In this document: positions 1 to 8,119 of the stretch, piece after piece
How positions within the stretch are numbered: position 1 is the first letter of the stretch
Layout of the letters: each line of letters begins with the position of its first letter
Assembly: GCF_001598375.1 (NCBI RefSeq)
Contig: NZ_BCYV01000006.1
Span: 62,001-126,000 of the forward strand
Length of the DNA: 64,000 bases
DNA from: Novosphingobium capsulatum NBRC 12533
GTDB lineage: Bacteria > Pseudomonadota > Alphaproteobacteria > Sphingomonadales > Sphingomonadaceae
Direction: 5' to 3'
The notes under the pieces: model-generated
The model's input: only the letters and a program-made list of their open reading frames with translations
What the model was told of the DNA's origin: nothing
Database searches by the model: none
Position numbers and translations under genes: made by a program

Positions 1-78
1 GTTGAACCCTTCGGCCGTCAGCATCAATTCGATAGCCTTGGCCGTTGCCGGCTCGTCCTCGATCAGCAGCACGCGCAT
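1..78 (-). CDS. ctrA: CtrA response regulator, N-terminal 26 residues only (runs off left edge)
   Basis: The minus strand translates as MRVLLIEDEPATAKAIELML and continues to the window edge, a typical start of the CtrA receiver domain, with the acidic pair (Glu-Asp at residues 7-8) that helps form the phosphorylation pocket. CtrA is the OmpR-type cell-cycle master regulator of Alphaproteobacteria, binding TTAA-type sites at promoters and, in Caulobacter, at the origin. The phospho-acceptor Asp and the DNA-binding domain lie outside the window. The ATG is at 76-78. The name rests on a short but very characteristic N-terminus; another OmpR-family regulator is the main alternative. Confidence 0.85.
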   Translation of the reverse strand, partial: MRVLLIEDEPATAKAIELMLTAEGFN

Positions 79-394
79 GGATCAGCCCCTTCTTGCCATT
101 CCCCGGCACAGCCCCCTACTGAGGCGCATGCCCATCATTAACCATATGACCTATGAACATGAAAGGTTAATTTAACGTAAGCACAGGTCCGGTGTCGGCA
201 GCCATTTGCCAGCAATCATCGCTGCAAACCCCGCCCTCGTCGCATTCCCGCAAATCCTTACCGCGCCGCTTCCCCCAAAGCGACAACGGCAAGGCTTGCG
301 AAGACCAATCGTAAGCCCACACGGTTAACGTGCTTTTCCATGCGCCATCGGGAAGAACGGCAATGGCAGGCGAGGATTCGCGACGCGAAAACGC
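79..394. promoter_or_regulatory. Intergenic region upstream of ctrA
   Basis: This 316-base stretch separates the start of ctrA from the 3' end of the TPR gene and holds no convincing gene. Bases 137-180 are much more AT-rich than the surroundings and contain several TTAA half-sites (TTAACC near 138-143, GGTTAA at 165-170, TTTAAC at 171-176); another GTTAAC lies near 322-327. CtrA controls its own gene through TTAA half-sites in Caulobacter, so autoregulation is plausible here, but I see no perfect TTAA-N7-TTAA full site and no GANTC site. Confidence 0.4.
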
Positions 395-1537
395 TCAATC
401 GGCGGCAATGCCCAGGCGCGCGGCGGCATCACGCAGCTTTTGCGCATTGGCAGGCTGGGTCTTGAACGCCGCCAGCCCCTTGGCCAGCGCCTTGGCTGCG
501 TCATCGCGCCGGTCCTGCTGCACACGACTGCGAATCAACAGAATCCAGCCATCGACGTTGCCGGGGTTGCGCGCCAGCCGCGCTTCCAACCCATCGACCA
601 TGCCGCGCTCCATCGCCGCACGCGTGCCGCTGTCCACGCCGCCGGTCTGCGCGCCCGACGCGGTTTTCAGCTCGGCATGGGCCGGCCCCGGCAGCGCGCC
701 TTTGCGGCGCTCGGCATCCTTGCCCTTGCCCTTTTCCTTGGTCTTGTCCTTGTCCACCTTGGGCAGGCGGGCCTGGGCATCGGCAATCGCCAGGCGCTTT
801 TCCACCTCGATATGGTGGCGCTTGCCCACGCTGCGGATCACGCTGCGGATATCGCTGGCATAGGGCGCGTCGGGCGGCGTTTCGCTCAGCTGCGCAAACC
901 AGGCGCGCAGGGCACGGCGGTGCTTGCCGGCCAGATCGAGCGACAGCGCCTTGAAATAGCGCGCCCGGGCATTCTTGGGATCGATCGCCAAGGCCTTGTC
1001 AAAGGCGATTCGCGCCCCGCGCGGCATCTGCCCTTCGCGGCGCGAGGCCATGACCAGCGCCTCGCCCAGGAACGAAAAGCTTTCGGCATGATCAGGATCG
1101 AGCGCCGTGGCCTTGCGCAGCGCACGCGCGGCGTCCTTGTAGCGGGCGTTCTGGAAATAGGCCCAGCCCAGCATGCGCCAGCCCTGCACGTCTTCGGGCT
1201 CGTCCTTCAGGCGCTGTTCCATCCGCGTGATCGTATCATCGACCACGGGCGAAGGTTCCGGGCTCGGCTCGGCATCGGGCGCCGCGTTCGAGGCGTCGGC
1301 CGCAGGCGCACTGGCATCGGGCAGCGGCGCGGGCACTGCACTGTCTAGCACCACCGGGGTCACTTCCGGCCGCTCGGGCTGGCCGGCGGCCTCGGCCAGT
1401 TCGGCCGGACGCTCCAGGCGATAGATGCCGATGCCGCCGCCGATGATCGCCGCCACCGTCAGCACGCCCACCGCCACACCGCGCCAGACCGGGGGCTTGG
1501 GCCCGCCAGCGGCAGAACTGTGGTCGGCTTCGTTCAT
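395..1537 (-). CDS. TPR protein resembling the C-terminal part of cytochrome c biogenesis factor CcmI/CycH
   Basis: The 380-residue product has one N-terminal membrane helix (about 17-40), a Pro/Ala-rich linker (about 45-100), then TPR-type repeats (motifs such as GWRMLGWAYFQNARYKDA and ARYFKALSLDLAGK) to about residue 210, a basic linker, and a C-terminal segment with GWILLIRSRVQQDR. This matches the periplasmic TPR half of CcmI, which presents apocytochrome c to the haem ligation machinery, but the extra N-terminal CcmI helix is missing and no ccm genes are adjacent. The start at 1537 is chosen because GAGGGAAG lies about 7 bases upstream; an ATG five codons earlier would overlap that ribosome-binding site. 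A generic TPR scaffold remains possible. Confidence 0.75.
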   Translation of the reverse strand: MNEADHSSAAGGPKPPVWRGVAVGVLTVAAIIGGGIGIYRLERPAELAEAAGQPERPEVTPVVLDSAVPAPLPDASAPAADASNAAPDAEPSPEPSPVVDDTITRMEQRLKDEPEDVQGWRMLGWAYFQNARYKDAARALRKATALDPDHAESFSFLGEALVMASRREGQMPRGARIAFDKALAIDPKNARARYFKALSLDLAGKHRRALRAWFAQLSETPPDAPYASDIRSVIRSVGKRHHIEVEKRLAIADAQARLPKVDKDKTKEKGKGKDAERRKGALPGPAHAELKTASGAQTGGVDSGTRAAMERGMVDGLEARLARNPGNVDGWILLIRSRVQQDRRDDAAKALAKGLAAFKTQPANAQKLRDAAARLGIAAD

Positions 1538-1623
1538 CACATCTTCCCTCATGCCGCACCAGGGCGGCCCGATTTCGCCCGGCACCCGTGCGGCGCCGCA
1601 TTATCCCGCGCCGCCCGGTGCGG

Positions 1624-3189
1624 TCAACGCACCCCGGCCAGCGCCTTTTGCCGGCGCCGCTGGACCGAGCTGCCCAGGCCAATCGCCTCGCGGTACTTGG
1701 CCACCGTGCGCCGCGCCAGGTCAAAGCCGCGCGCTTTGAGCAGATCGACCAGCGCATCGTCCGACAGGATCGCCTTGGGATCCTCGCCATCGATCAACTG
1801 GCGGATCGCCGCTTTCACCGCCTCGGCCGAAACCCCCTCGCCATCGGTGCCCGCCACACCCGAGGTGAAGAAATACTTCAGTTCGAACGTGCCGCGCAGG
1901 CAATGCAGATACTTGTTCGAGGTCACGCGGCTGATCGTGCTCTCGTGCATCTTGACCGCTTCGGCCACGGTGCGCAGCGTCATCGGGCGCAGGTGCGACA
2001 CGCCGTGGCGAAAGAAGCCTTCCTGCTGCTTCACGATCTCGGCCGCCACCTTGAGAATGGTTTTCTGCCGCTGGTCCAGCGCCTTGACCAGCCAGTTGGC
2101 ATCGGCCAGCCGCTCGCCCAGCCAGGCCCGCGCCGTCTTGTCCACGCAAGAGCGGCGCATTTCCACGTAATAGCTGCGGTTGACCAGCACGCGCGGCAGC
2201 GTGGCAGGGTTCAGGCTGATCGCCCAGCCGGGCACCTCCGCTCCGGCATCGTCAGCCGGATCGCCCGCGCCGCGCGCTGGCTGCACCAGGATATCCGGGC
2301 TGATCGCCTCGGCCGGGCCACTGCCGATGCGCAGGCCCGGCTTGGGATCATAACCGCGCAATTCGGCCAGCATGTCGGCAAAGTCTTCCTCGTCCACGCC
2401 GCACAGGCGGCGCAGCCGGGCCAGTTCGCCGCGGCCCAGCAGATCGAGATTGTCGAGCAGCCGCGCCATCAGCGGGTCATAGCGATCGGCCTCGCGCGCC
2501 TGGAGCGCCAGGCATTCGCCCAGCGTGCGCGCGCCCACGCCGGTGGGATCGAGCGTCTGCACCAGCGCCAGTGCCGCTTCCACCCGGCTCAGCGGCAGGC
2601 CCAGCGCCTCGGCCACCTCGGGCAGAGCCATGCGCAGGTAGCCGGTCTCGTCCAGCTGATCGATCAGCCAGCGCCCCACGAACAGCAGTTGGGCATCGGA
2701 TGTCGTGGCGCCGATCTGGCCATGGAGATGCTCGGCCAGCGAGGCAGCGCTCGCGCCGCGCTCGTCGATATCCGGCCCTTCGCCCCCGCCACTGCCGCCA
2801 CCGTCGGCGCCGATCGTCCCTTCGCGCAACCCGCTGCTGGCCAGATCAGACAGGGCGACGGCGCCATCACCGGTATCGCGATCAAGATCGAGCGCGGTGG
2901 CATCGATATCGAGCGGGCGGTCCTCGGCGGCGCGGCCCTCGCCCACCAATTGGTCGACCGGGCTCGATTCGAGATGGGTGCGCCGCAGGTCTTCGCCCGG
3001 GGCATCTTCGCCCGCAAGCGCCGGCCCGGCATCGCCCATTTCCAGCAACGGGTTGGCGTCCAGCGCCTCACCAATGAAGGTTTCCACCTCAAGGTTGGAC
3101 AGCGCCAGCAGCTTGATCGCCTGCTGCAGCTGCGGCGTCATCACCAGCGATTGCGACTGGCGGATATCGAGGCGTGGACCAAGAGCCAT
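1624..3189 (-). CDS. rpoN: RNA polymerase sigma-54 factor RpoN
   Basis: The 521-residue product has the three sigma-54 regions: an N-terminal Gln/Leu-rich activator-interacting segment (residues about 1-50, with RQSQSLVMTPQLQQAIKLL), an acidic region II, and a C-terminal DNA-binding part ending with the RpoN box ARRTVAKYRE at about residues 492-501. Sigma-54 directs polymerase to -24/-12 promoters and requires AAA+ activators. The gene lies 52 bases downstream of lptB on the same strand, the usual alphaproteobacterial order, but the common downstream genes hpf and ptsN are about 50 kb away in this window. Confidence 0.98.
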   Translation of the reverse strand: MALGPRLDIRQSQSLVMTPQLQQAIKLLALSNLEVETFIGEALDANPLLEMGDAGPALAGEDAPGEDLRRTHLESSPVDQLVGEGRAAEDRPLDIDATALDLDRDTGDGAVALSDLASSGLREGTIGADGGGSGGGEGPDIDERGASAASLAEHLHGQIGATTSDAQLLFVGRWLIDQLDETGYLRMALPEVAEALGLPLSRVEAALALVQTLDPTGVGARTLGECLALQAREADRYDPLMARLLDNLDLLGRGELARLRRLCGVDEEDFADMLAELRGYDPKPGLRIGSGPAEAISPDILVQPARGAGDPADDAGAEVPGWAISLNPATLPRVLVNRSYYVEMRRSCVDKTARAWLGERLADANWLVKALDQRQKTILKVAAEIVKQQEGFFRHGVSHLRPMTLRTVAEAVKMHESTISRVTSNKYLHCLRGTFELKYFFTSGVAGTDGEGVSAEAVKAAIRQLIDGEDPKAILSDDALVDLLKARGFDLARRTVAKYREAIGLGSSVQRRRQKALAGVR

Positions 3190-3241
3190 GGCGGCGGGTA
3201 TCAGCCGCCCATGGTAAACAGAATGCGAAAGCCGTGCGGCT

Positions 3242-4027
3242 TCACAACGTAAAGCCCTCGCCCAGATAGAGCCGCCGCACGTTGGGATCGGCCACCAGCG
3301 CCTCGGGGCTGCCGGCAAACAGCACCTGGCCGCCATAGATGATGCAGGCGCGATCGACGATATCGAGCGTTTCGCGCACGTTGTGGTCGGTGATCAGCAC
3401 ACCGATGCCGCGCTTCTTGAGATCCTTGACCAGATCGCGGATGTCGCTGATCGACAGCGGATCGATCCCGGCAAACGGTTCGTCGAGCAGGACGATCGAC
3501 GGGCGCGCGGCCAGGGCGCGGGCGATTTCACAGCGCCGCCGCTCCCCACCCGAAAGCGCCATGGCCGGGCTTGCGCGCAGCCGCGTAAGGCCAAACTCGT
3601 CGAGCAGCCGATCCAGTTCGGCCGCGCGCGTCGCCTTGTCGGGCTCCACCAGTTCCAGCACGGTGGCGATGTTCTGTTCCACCGTCATGCCGCGAAAGAT
3701 CGAGGTTTCCTGCGGCAGATAGCCCAGCCCAAGCACCGAGCGGCGATACATCGGCAGCTTGGTGATATCCACGCCATCGAGCAGGATGCGGCCCGAATCC
3801 GGCCGCACCAGGCCCATGATCGAATAGAAGCAGGTGGTCTTGCCCGCGCCGTTGGGGCCAAGCAGGCCCAGCACTTCCCCCTTGCCCACCGACAGCGAGA
3901 TATCGGTCAGCACTGCCCGCTTGTCATAAGACTTGGCGATGGACACCACTTCCAATCCCCCTTGGGGAATCGGCACGGCGGCACCGGTGGCGGGTTCAGA
4001 CGCGAGCGCGGAGGAAGAGCCAGTCAT
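3242..4027 (-). CDS. lptB: LptB, ATPase of the lipopolysaccharide transporter
   Basis: A 261-residue ABC ATPase with Walker A GPNGAGKT, signature LSGGERRR, Walker B IVLLDEP and a C-terminal part typical of LptB (VLITDHNVRETLDIVDRA, YLGEGF). LptB powers extraction of LPS from the inner membrane with LptF/LptG. An N-terminal tail of about 30 residues rich in Ser/Ala/Gly precedes the domain. The start at 4027 has AGGGA directly upstream. lptA and lptC, often immediately upstream, are absent; a divergent small membrane gene begins about 150 bases away. It is probably cotranscribed with rpoN. Confidence 0.96.
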   Translation of the reverse strand: MTGSSSALASEPATGAAVPIPQGGLEVVSIAKSYDKRAVLTDISLSVGKGEVLGLLGPNGAGKTTCFYSIMGLVRPDSGRILLDGVDITKLPMYRRSVLGLGYLPQETSIFRGMTVEQNIATVLELVEPDKATRAAELDRLLDEFGLTRLRASPAMALSGGERRRCEIARALAARPSIVLLDEPFAGIDPLSISDIRDLVKDLKKRGIGVLITDHNVRETLDIVDRACIIYGGQVLFAGSPEALVADPNVRRLYLGEGFTL

Positions 4028-4178
4028 TCCCTGCTCATAGCCCGGACCGGCGCCACGGCAAACCCCAACGCGGCAGGATTGGCGCGATTGGTGCATGGCA
4101 CGGCCGCGTGGACACGCTTGCACCGCGCGCACGGCCATGGTGTTATGCTGGTGGCGTTATGCCGGGGGAGAGGTGATC

Positions 4179-4574
4179 ATGACAGCGAACAGGCCATTCA
4201 TGGCCATGGAGCCAAGCGTGGCCGATCGCGCCGCCCGGCTGGAAAGCGCGCACAAGCGGGTCAGCAATGCGGTTGCCTATGGCCTGATGGTCTATACCGC
4301 GCTGCAGATTTTCCTGACGATGCGCGCTTTGGAAGAGGCCGACAACACGCTGCTGCCGATGATCGCGCTGGTCGTGCTGGTCGGTGCGATCATCCCGCTC
4401 TATCGCCGCATGGAAAAGCGCTGGGACGCCACCGCCGCCCGCCTGGCCGATGATCCGCCGGCCCTCGCCGCCGCGCTCAACCGCGCGCGGCTGACGGTGT
4501 GGGCGGTATCGATCGGGCTGCCGCTGCTGGTGACCGTGCTGATCGAAGGGCTGATCGCGCTGTTCGCCCACTGA
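4179..4574 (+). CDS. Small two-helix membrane protein of unknown function
   Basis: I do not recognise the family. The 131-residue product has an N-terminal cytoplasmic-looking segment, hydrophobic stretches around 50-90 (YGLMVYTALQIFLTM and LLPMIALVVLVGAIIPLY) and another at the C-terminus (VWAVSIGLPLLVTVLIEGLIALF), with a charged region between. The ATG at 4179 follows GGGGGAGAGG at a good distance. It is divergent from lptB and followed about 110 bases later by pmbA on the same strand, so a shared transcript with pmbA is possible. Confidence 0.75.
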   Translation: MTANRPFMAMEPSVADRAARLESAHKRVSNAVAYGLMVYTALQIFLTMRALEEADNTLLPMIALVVLVGAIIPLYRRMEKRWDATAARLADDPPALAAALNRARLTVWAVSIGLPLLVTVLIEGLIALFAH

Positions 4575-4686
4575 TGGCCGCCTGATTGCCCCCCTGATTG
4601 CCGCTTCGCGTCCCAGCGGCTAGGAGCAGCGCACGCCAGCCCGGTGTGGCTGGCCCCCGGTGTTTCAGGTTTGGAGTGCGCCCCCG

Positions 4687-6033
4687 ATGTTGACCCCCAC
4701 CCAGGCCCAGGAACGCTGCCAAGCCCTGATCGAACGCGCCCGGCGCGCCGGCGCAGAGGCGGGCGATGCAGTCTATCTCGCCAGCGGCGCGGAAAGCGTG
4801 AGCGTGCGCCTGGGCGCGCTGGAAGACGTGGAACGCTCCGAATCCGAGCATATCGGCCTGCGCGTGTTCGTCGGCGGCGCATCCGCCTCGATCGGATCGA
4901 CCGACCTCGCCGATGCCGCGCTCGATGAACTGGCCAGCCGCGCCGTGGCCATGGCCCGCGCCGCACCGGCAGATCGCTTTGCCGGCCTGGCCGATGAACA
5001 GCTTCTGGCGCGCGGCCCCTTCCCCGATCTCGACCTCGACGATCCGGCCGAGCCCGCCCCGCAAGAGCTGCGCCGCCTGGCCGAGGAAGCCGAGGATGCC
5101 GCGCGCGCCGTCCAAGGCGTGACCAACAGCGAGGGCGGCAGCGCCAGCACCGGGCGCGGCGTGGTGGCACTGGCCACCAGCCATGGCTTTTCCGGCGCCT
5201 ATGCCGCCAGCAGCCATTCGGTTTCGGCCAGCGTGATCGCCGGCGAAGGTGGCGCGTTGCAGCGCGACTATGCCTGGGCCAGCACCCGCTTTGCCGCCGA
5301 CCTTCCCCCACCTGCCCAGATCGGGCGCGAGGCGGGCGAACGCGCCGTGGCGCGGCTTAACCCCGGCCGGGTGAAAAGCGGGGCGATGCCGGTGGTGTTC
5401 GATCCGCGCGTGGGCGGCTCGCTTGTCGGCCATCTGCTCGGCGCCATCTCGGGTTCGTCGATCGCCCGCCGTTCCAGCTTCCTGCTCGACTACGACGGCG
5501 CCCAGATCTTTGACAGCAGCGTGACCATCACCGACGATCCGCTGCGCCGCCGTGGCCTGCGCTCGCGCCCGTTCGATGGCGAAGGGCTGCCCACCGCCCC
5601 GCGCAAGCTGGTCGATGCCGGGCGCCTGACCGGCTGGCTGATGGACAGCGCGGCCGCGCGCCAGCTGGGCGCCATGCCCACTGGCCATGCCTCGCGCGGG
5701 GGATCGGGCGCGCCGCATGTCACCGCCGGCAACGTGGTGATCGAGCCGGGCACGCTCACCCGCGCGCAACTGATCGCCGATATTGCCGATGGGGTCTATG
5801 TCACCGAACTGATCGGCAGCGGCGTCAACGGCGTGACCGGCGATTACAGCCGCGGCGCCGCCGGCTTTCGCATCGTCAACGGCGAAATCGCCGGCCCGAT
5901 CGCGGAGTTTACCGTGGCCGGCAACCTGCTGGCCATGTTTGCCGCGATGATCCCGGCCAGCGATCTCAAGATCGAACGGGGGATCGACGTGCCGACCCTG
6001 CGCATCGATGGCATGAGCGTGGCCGGCGACTGA
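4687..6033 (+). CDS. pmbA: TldD/PmbA-family metalloprotease, PmbA (TldE) type
   Basis: The 448-residue product matches the PmbA/TldE subunit of the TldD-TldE protease, which in enterobacteria processes microcin B17 and degrades unfolded peptides. Visible features are the N-terminal substrate-cleft domain with RLGALEDVERSESEHIGLRVFVGG, and the C-terminal part with DYSRGAAGFRIVNGEI and GNLLAMF, both typical of the family. It lacks an HExxxH zinc motif, as expected for the PmbA rather than TldD subunit. The start at 4687 (MLTPTQAQ) fits family length. tldD is not in the window. Confidence 0.92.
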   Translation: MLTPTQAQERCQALIERARRAGAEAGDAVYLASGAESVSVRLGALEDVERSESEHIGLRVFVGGASASIGSTDLADAALDELASRAVAMARAAPADRFAGLADEQLLARGPFPDLDLDDPAEPAPQELRRLAEEAEDAARAVQGVTNSEGGSASTGRGVVALATSHGFSGAYAASSHSVSASVIAGEGGALQRDYAWASTRFAADLPPPAQIGREAGERAVARLNPGRVKSGAMPVVFDPRVGGSLVGHLLGAISGSSIARRSSFLLDYDGAQIFDSSVTITDDPLRRRGLRSRPFDGEGLPTAPRKLVDAGRLTGWLMDSAAARQLGAMPTGHASRGGSGAPHVTAGNVVIEPGTLTRAQLIADIADGVYVTELIGSGVNGVTGDYSRGAAGFRIVNGEIAGPIAEFTVAGNLLAMFAAMIPASDLKIERGIDVPTLRIDGMSVAGD

Positions 6034-6050
6034 GGCGCGGCGTTTTCACG

Positions 6051-6449
6051 TCAGCCGCGCGCCATGCCCAGCGCCATGCGTTCCAGCGCATCGCCCATGG
6101 CTTGGGCCACCTCGGCATCGGCCGGCGCCACCTCGGCAATCGCGCGGCGCATCGCTTCGGCCCATTGAGCCGCCGTTTCGCGATCGATCGGAAACGGCTT
6201 GTGCATCGACATCATGCACTTGCCGGGATTGCTGTCCCACCAGTCACGCGGCCCACCGCACCATCCCGCCAGGAAACTGGGCAGGGATGCGCGCATCGGT
6301 GCCAGGTCTGCCGCATGCATCGCCCGCAGCGCGGCATAGGCCGGGTCGCTTTCCATGAGGTCATAGAACCGCTCGGTGATCGCGCGCAGCGTGGCGTGGC
6401 CGCCGATGCGGGCAAATGGCGTTTCAACGGATTCGGCAGTCGCTGCCAT
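6051..6449 (-). CDS. Truncated haemoglobin, group II-like
   Basis: A 132-residue 2-over-2 globin: the B helix carries Tyr29 (ERFYDLM), the GGP motif sits at 65-67, the proximal His is His83 in the SMHKPFPI motif, and Trp96 fits the conserved G8 Trp of group II. Such proteins bind O2 and NO and are linked to NO detoxification or redox sensing. The position usually holding a CD1 Tyr or Phe aligns with Met/His here (RAMHAADL). It converges with pmbA, 17 bases from its stop, and stands alone. Confidence 0.92.
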   Translation of the reverse strand: MAATAESVETPFARIGGHATLRAITERFYDLMESDPAYAALRAMHAADLAPMRASLPSFLAGWCGGPRDWWDSNPGKCMMSMHKPFPIDRETAAQWAEAMRRAIAEVAPADAEVAQAMGDALERMALGMARG

Positions 6450-6520
6450 GGCAGGCCTTTCGCGCGAGGGAGGGGATGCTTCCCCCTAACCGCCCCTGCC
6501 CCCAGCCACCTTGACCCTCA

Positions 6521-8116
6521 TCAATCCGCCACCATCGCGCGCAAGGTGTCCAGCCGGTCGGCCTCGTGCGCGGGCTTGTCGCTGCGGATGCGGTGGATGC
6601 GCGGGAAACGCATGGCCAGGCCCGATTTGTGCCGCTTGCTGGCATGGACCGAATCGAATGCCACCTCCAGCACCAGCTGGCGATCAACCTCGCGCACCGG
6701 GCCAAAGCGGTTGACCGTGTGCTGGCGCACATGGCGATCGAGCCACTTCAGTTCCTCGTCGGTAAAGCCGAAATAGGCCTTGCCCACTGGCAGCAGGTCG
6801 GCCCCGGCATCGGGATCGCCATCCCAGCAACCGAACGTGAAATCGGAATAGAACGAGGATCGCTTGCCGCTGCCGCGCTGGGCATACATCAGCACGCAAT
6901 CGATCAGCAGCGGATCGCGCTTCCACTTGTACCACAGCCCGGCGCGCCGCCCGGACACATAGGGCGCGTCGCGCCGCTTGAGCATCACTCCCTCGATCGC
7001 GTCATCCCGTGCACGGGCGCGAATTTCGGCCAGCTGGTCCAGGTTGTCGGCCTCGATCACCGCCGAAATATCAAAGCGCTGCGGATCGAGCTGAGGCATC
7101 AGCGCCTCTAGCCGGGCACGCCGCGCGGCCCAGCCCAGCGGCCGCAGGTCTTCGCCCTGCAGCTGCAACACGTCATACAATCGCACGAACGCAGGATAAT
7201 CGGCGAGCATGGCCTTGCTTACGCTCTTGCGCCCCAGCCGCTGTTGCAGCGCGTTGAAGCTGGCCGCCCCACCCGCTTCGCCGCCCTGGTGGCTGCCGCG
7301 CACCAGCAATTCGCCATCCAGCACCGCCGGGATTTGCAACGCGCCGATCAATTCGGGAAAGCTGGCGGAAATATCATCCCCACCGCGCGAATAGAGCCGG
7401 GTTTGCCCAGCCACGTGCACCAGTTGCACGCGGATGCCGTCCCATTTCCATTCGGCGACAAACGCGCCCAGGTCCACCACCGTATCTTCCAGCGGCTGGG
7501 CCAGCATGAACGGGCGGAACAGTGGCAGGCTTTGCGCATCGGGCGGCGGCGCGCCATCAGCGGCCCAGGCAAACAGATCGGCATAGGGCGGCGCCTGGCC
7601 GTGCCACAGCTCTTCCACCTGTTCCACATCCACGCCAAACGCCTGGGCAAACGCCACCTTGGCCAGCCGCGTCGACAGGCCGATGCGCATCGCCCCGGTC
7701 GCCAGCTTGAGCAGAGCATAGCGGCCATTGGCATCGAGCCGGTCGAGCAATCCGGCCAGCCGCTCCGCCGCCGTGGCGCGGGTGGCGCCGGCCAGAACCT
7801 CCACCGCTTCGCTTACGCTGGGCGGGGGCAGTTGCGGTGTCTGCGGTTCGGGCCACAGCAGGCTGGCGGTTTCCGCCGTATCGCCCACATAATCGCGCGA
7901 CAGGCGCCACAGCACCTCGTCCACCCGCGCATCGAGCAGCGCGCGTATTGTGCCCGCCTTCACCGCTGGAAAATTCAGCCCATCGGTCAGCGCGGCCAGC
8001 GCCCAGCCGCGGTCGGGATCGGGCGTGTCGCGCAGATACTGCGCCAACAGCGCCAGCTTGCCATTGCGGGATCGGGTATAGACCAGGCCATCGACCAGGG
8101 CGGCAAAGCGTTCCAT
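6521..8116 (-). CDS. ATP-dependent DNA ligase (nuclease-associated type)
   Basis: A 531-residue ligase with an N-terminal helical domain, the nucleotidyl-transferase core containing motif I (EWKWDGIRVQL, attacking Lys about 224) and later motifs such as EGVMLKRRDAPY and WYKWKRD, and a C-terminal OB fold. It seals DNA nicks through an adenylated lysine. This is the ligase type found next to an MBL-fold exonuclease in a conserved bacterial repair cluster that, in complete form, also has an Lhr-like helicase and a metallophosphoesterase. Here only the nuclease is next to it, ending 3 bases upstream, so the two are almost certainly cotranscribed. Confidence 0.95.
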   Translation of the reverse strand: MERFAALVDGLVYTRSRNGKLALLAQYLRDTPDPDRGWALAALTDGLNFPAVKAGTIRALLDARVDEVLWRLSRDYVGDTAETASLLWPEPQTPQLPPPSVSEAVEVLAGATRATAAERLAGLLDRLDANGRYALLKLATGAMRIGLSTRLAKVAFAQAFGVDVEQVEELWHGQAPPYADLFAWAADGAPPPDAQSLPLFRPFMLAQPLEDTVVDLGAFVAEWKWDGIRVQLVHVAGQTRLYSRGGDDISASFPELIGALQIPAVLDGELLVRGSHQGGEAGGAASFNALQQRLGRKSVSKAMLADYPAFVRLYDVLQLQGEDLRPLGWAARRARLEALMPQLDPQRFDISAVIEADNLDQLAEIRARARDDAIEGVMLKRRDAPYVSGRRAGLWYKWKRDPLLIDCVLMYAQRGSGKRSSFYSDFTFGCWDGDPDAGADLLPVGKAYFGFTDEELKWLDRHVRQHTVNRFGPVREVDRQLVLEVAFDSVHASKRHKSGLAMRFPRIHRIRSDKPAHEADRLDTLRAMVAD

Positions 8117-8119
8117 CGC

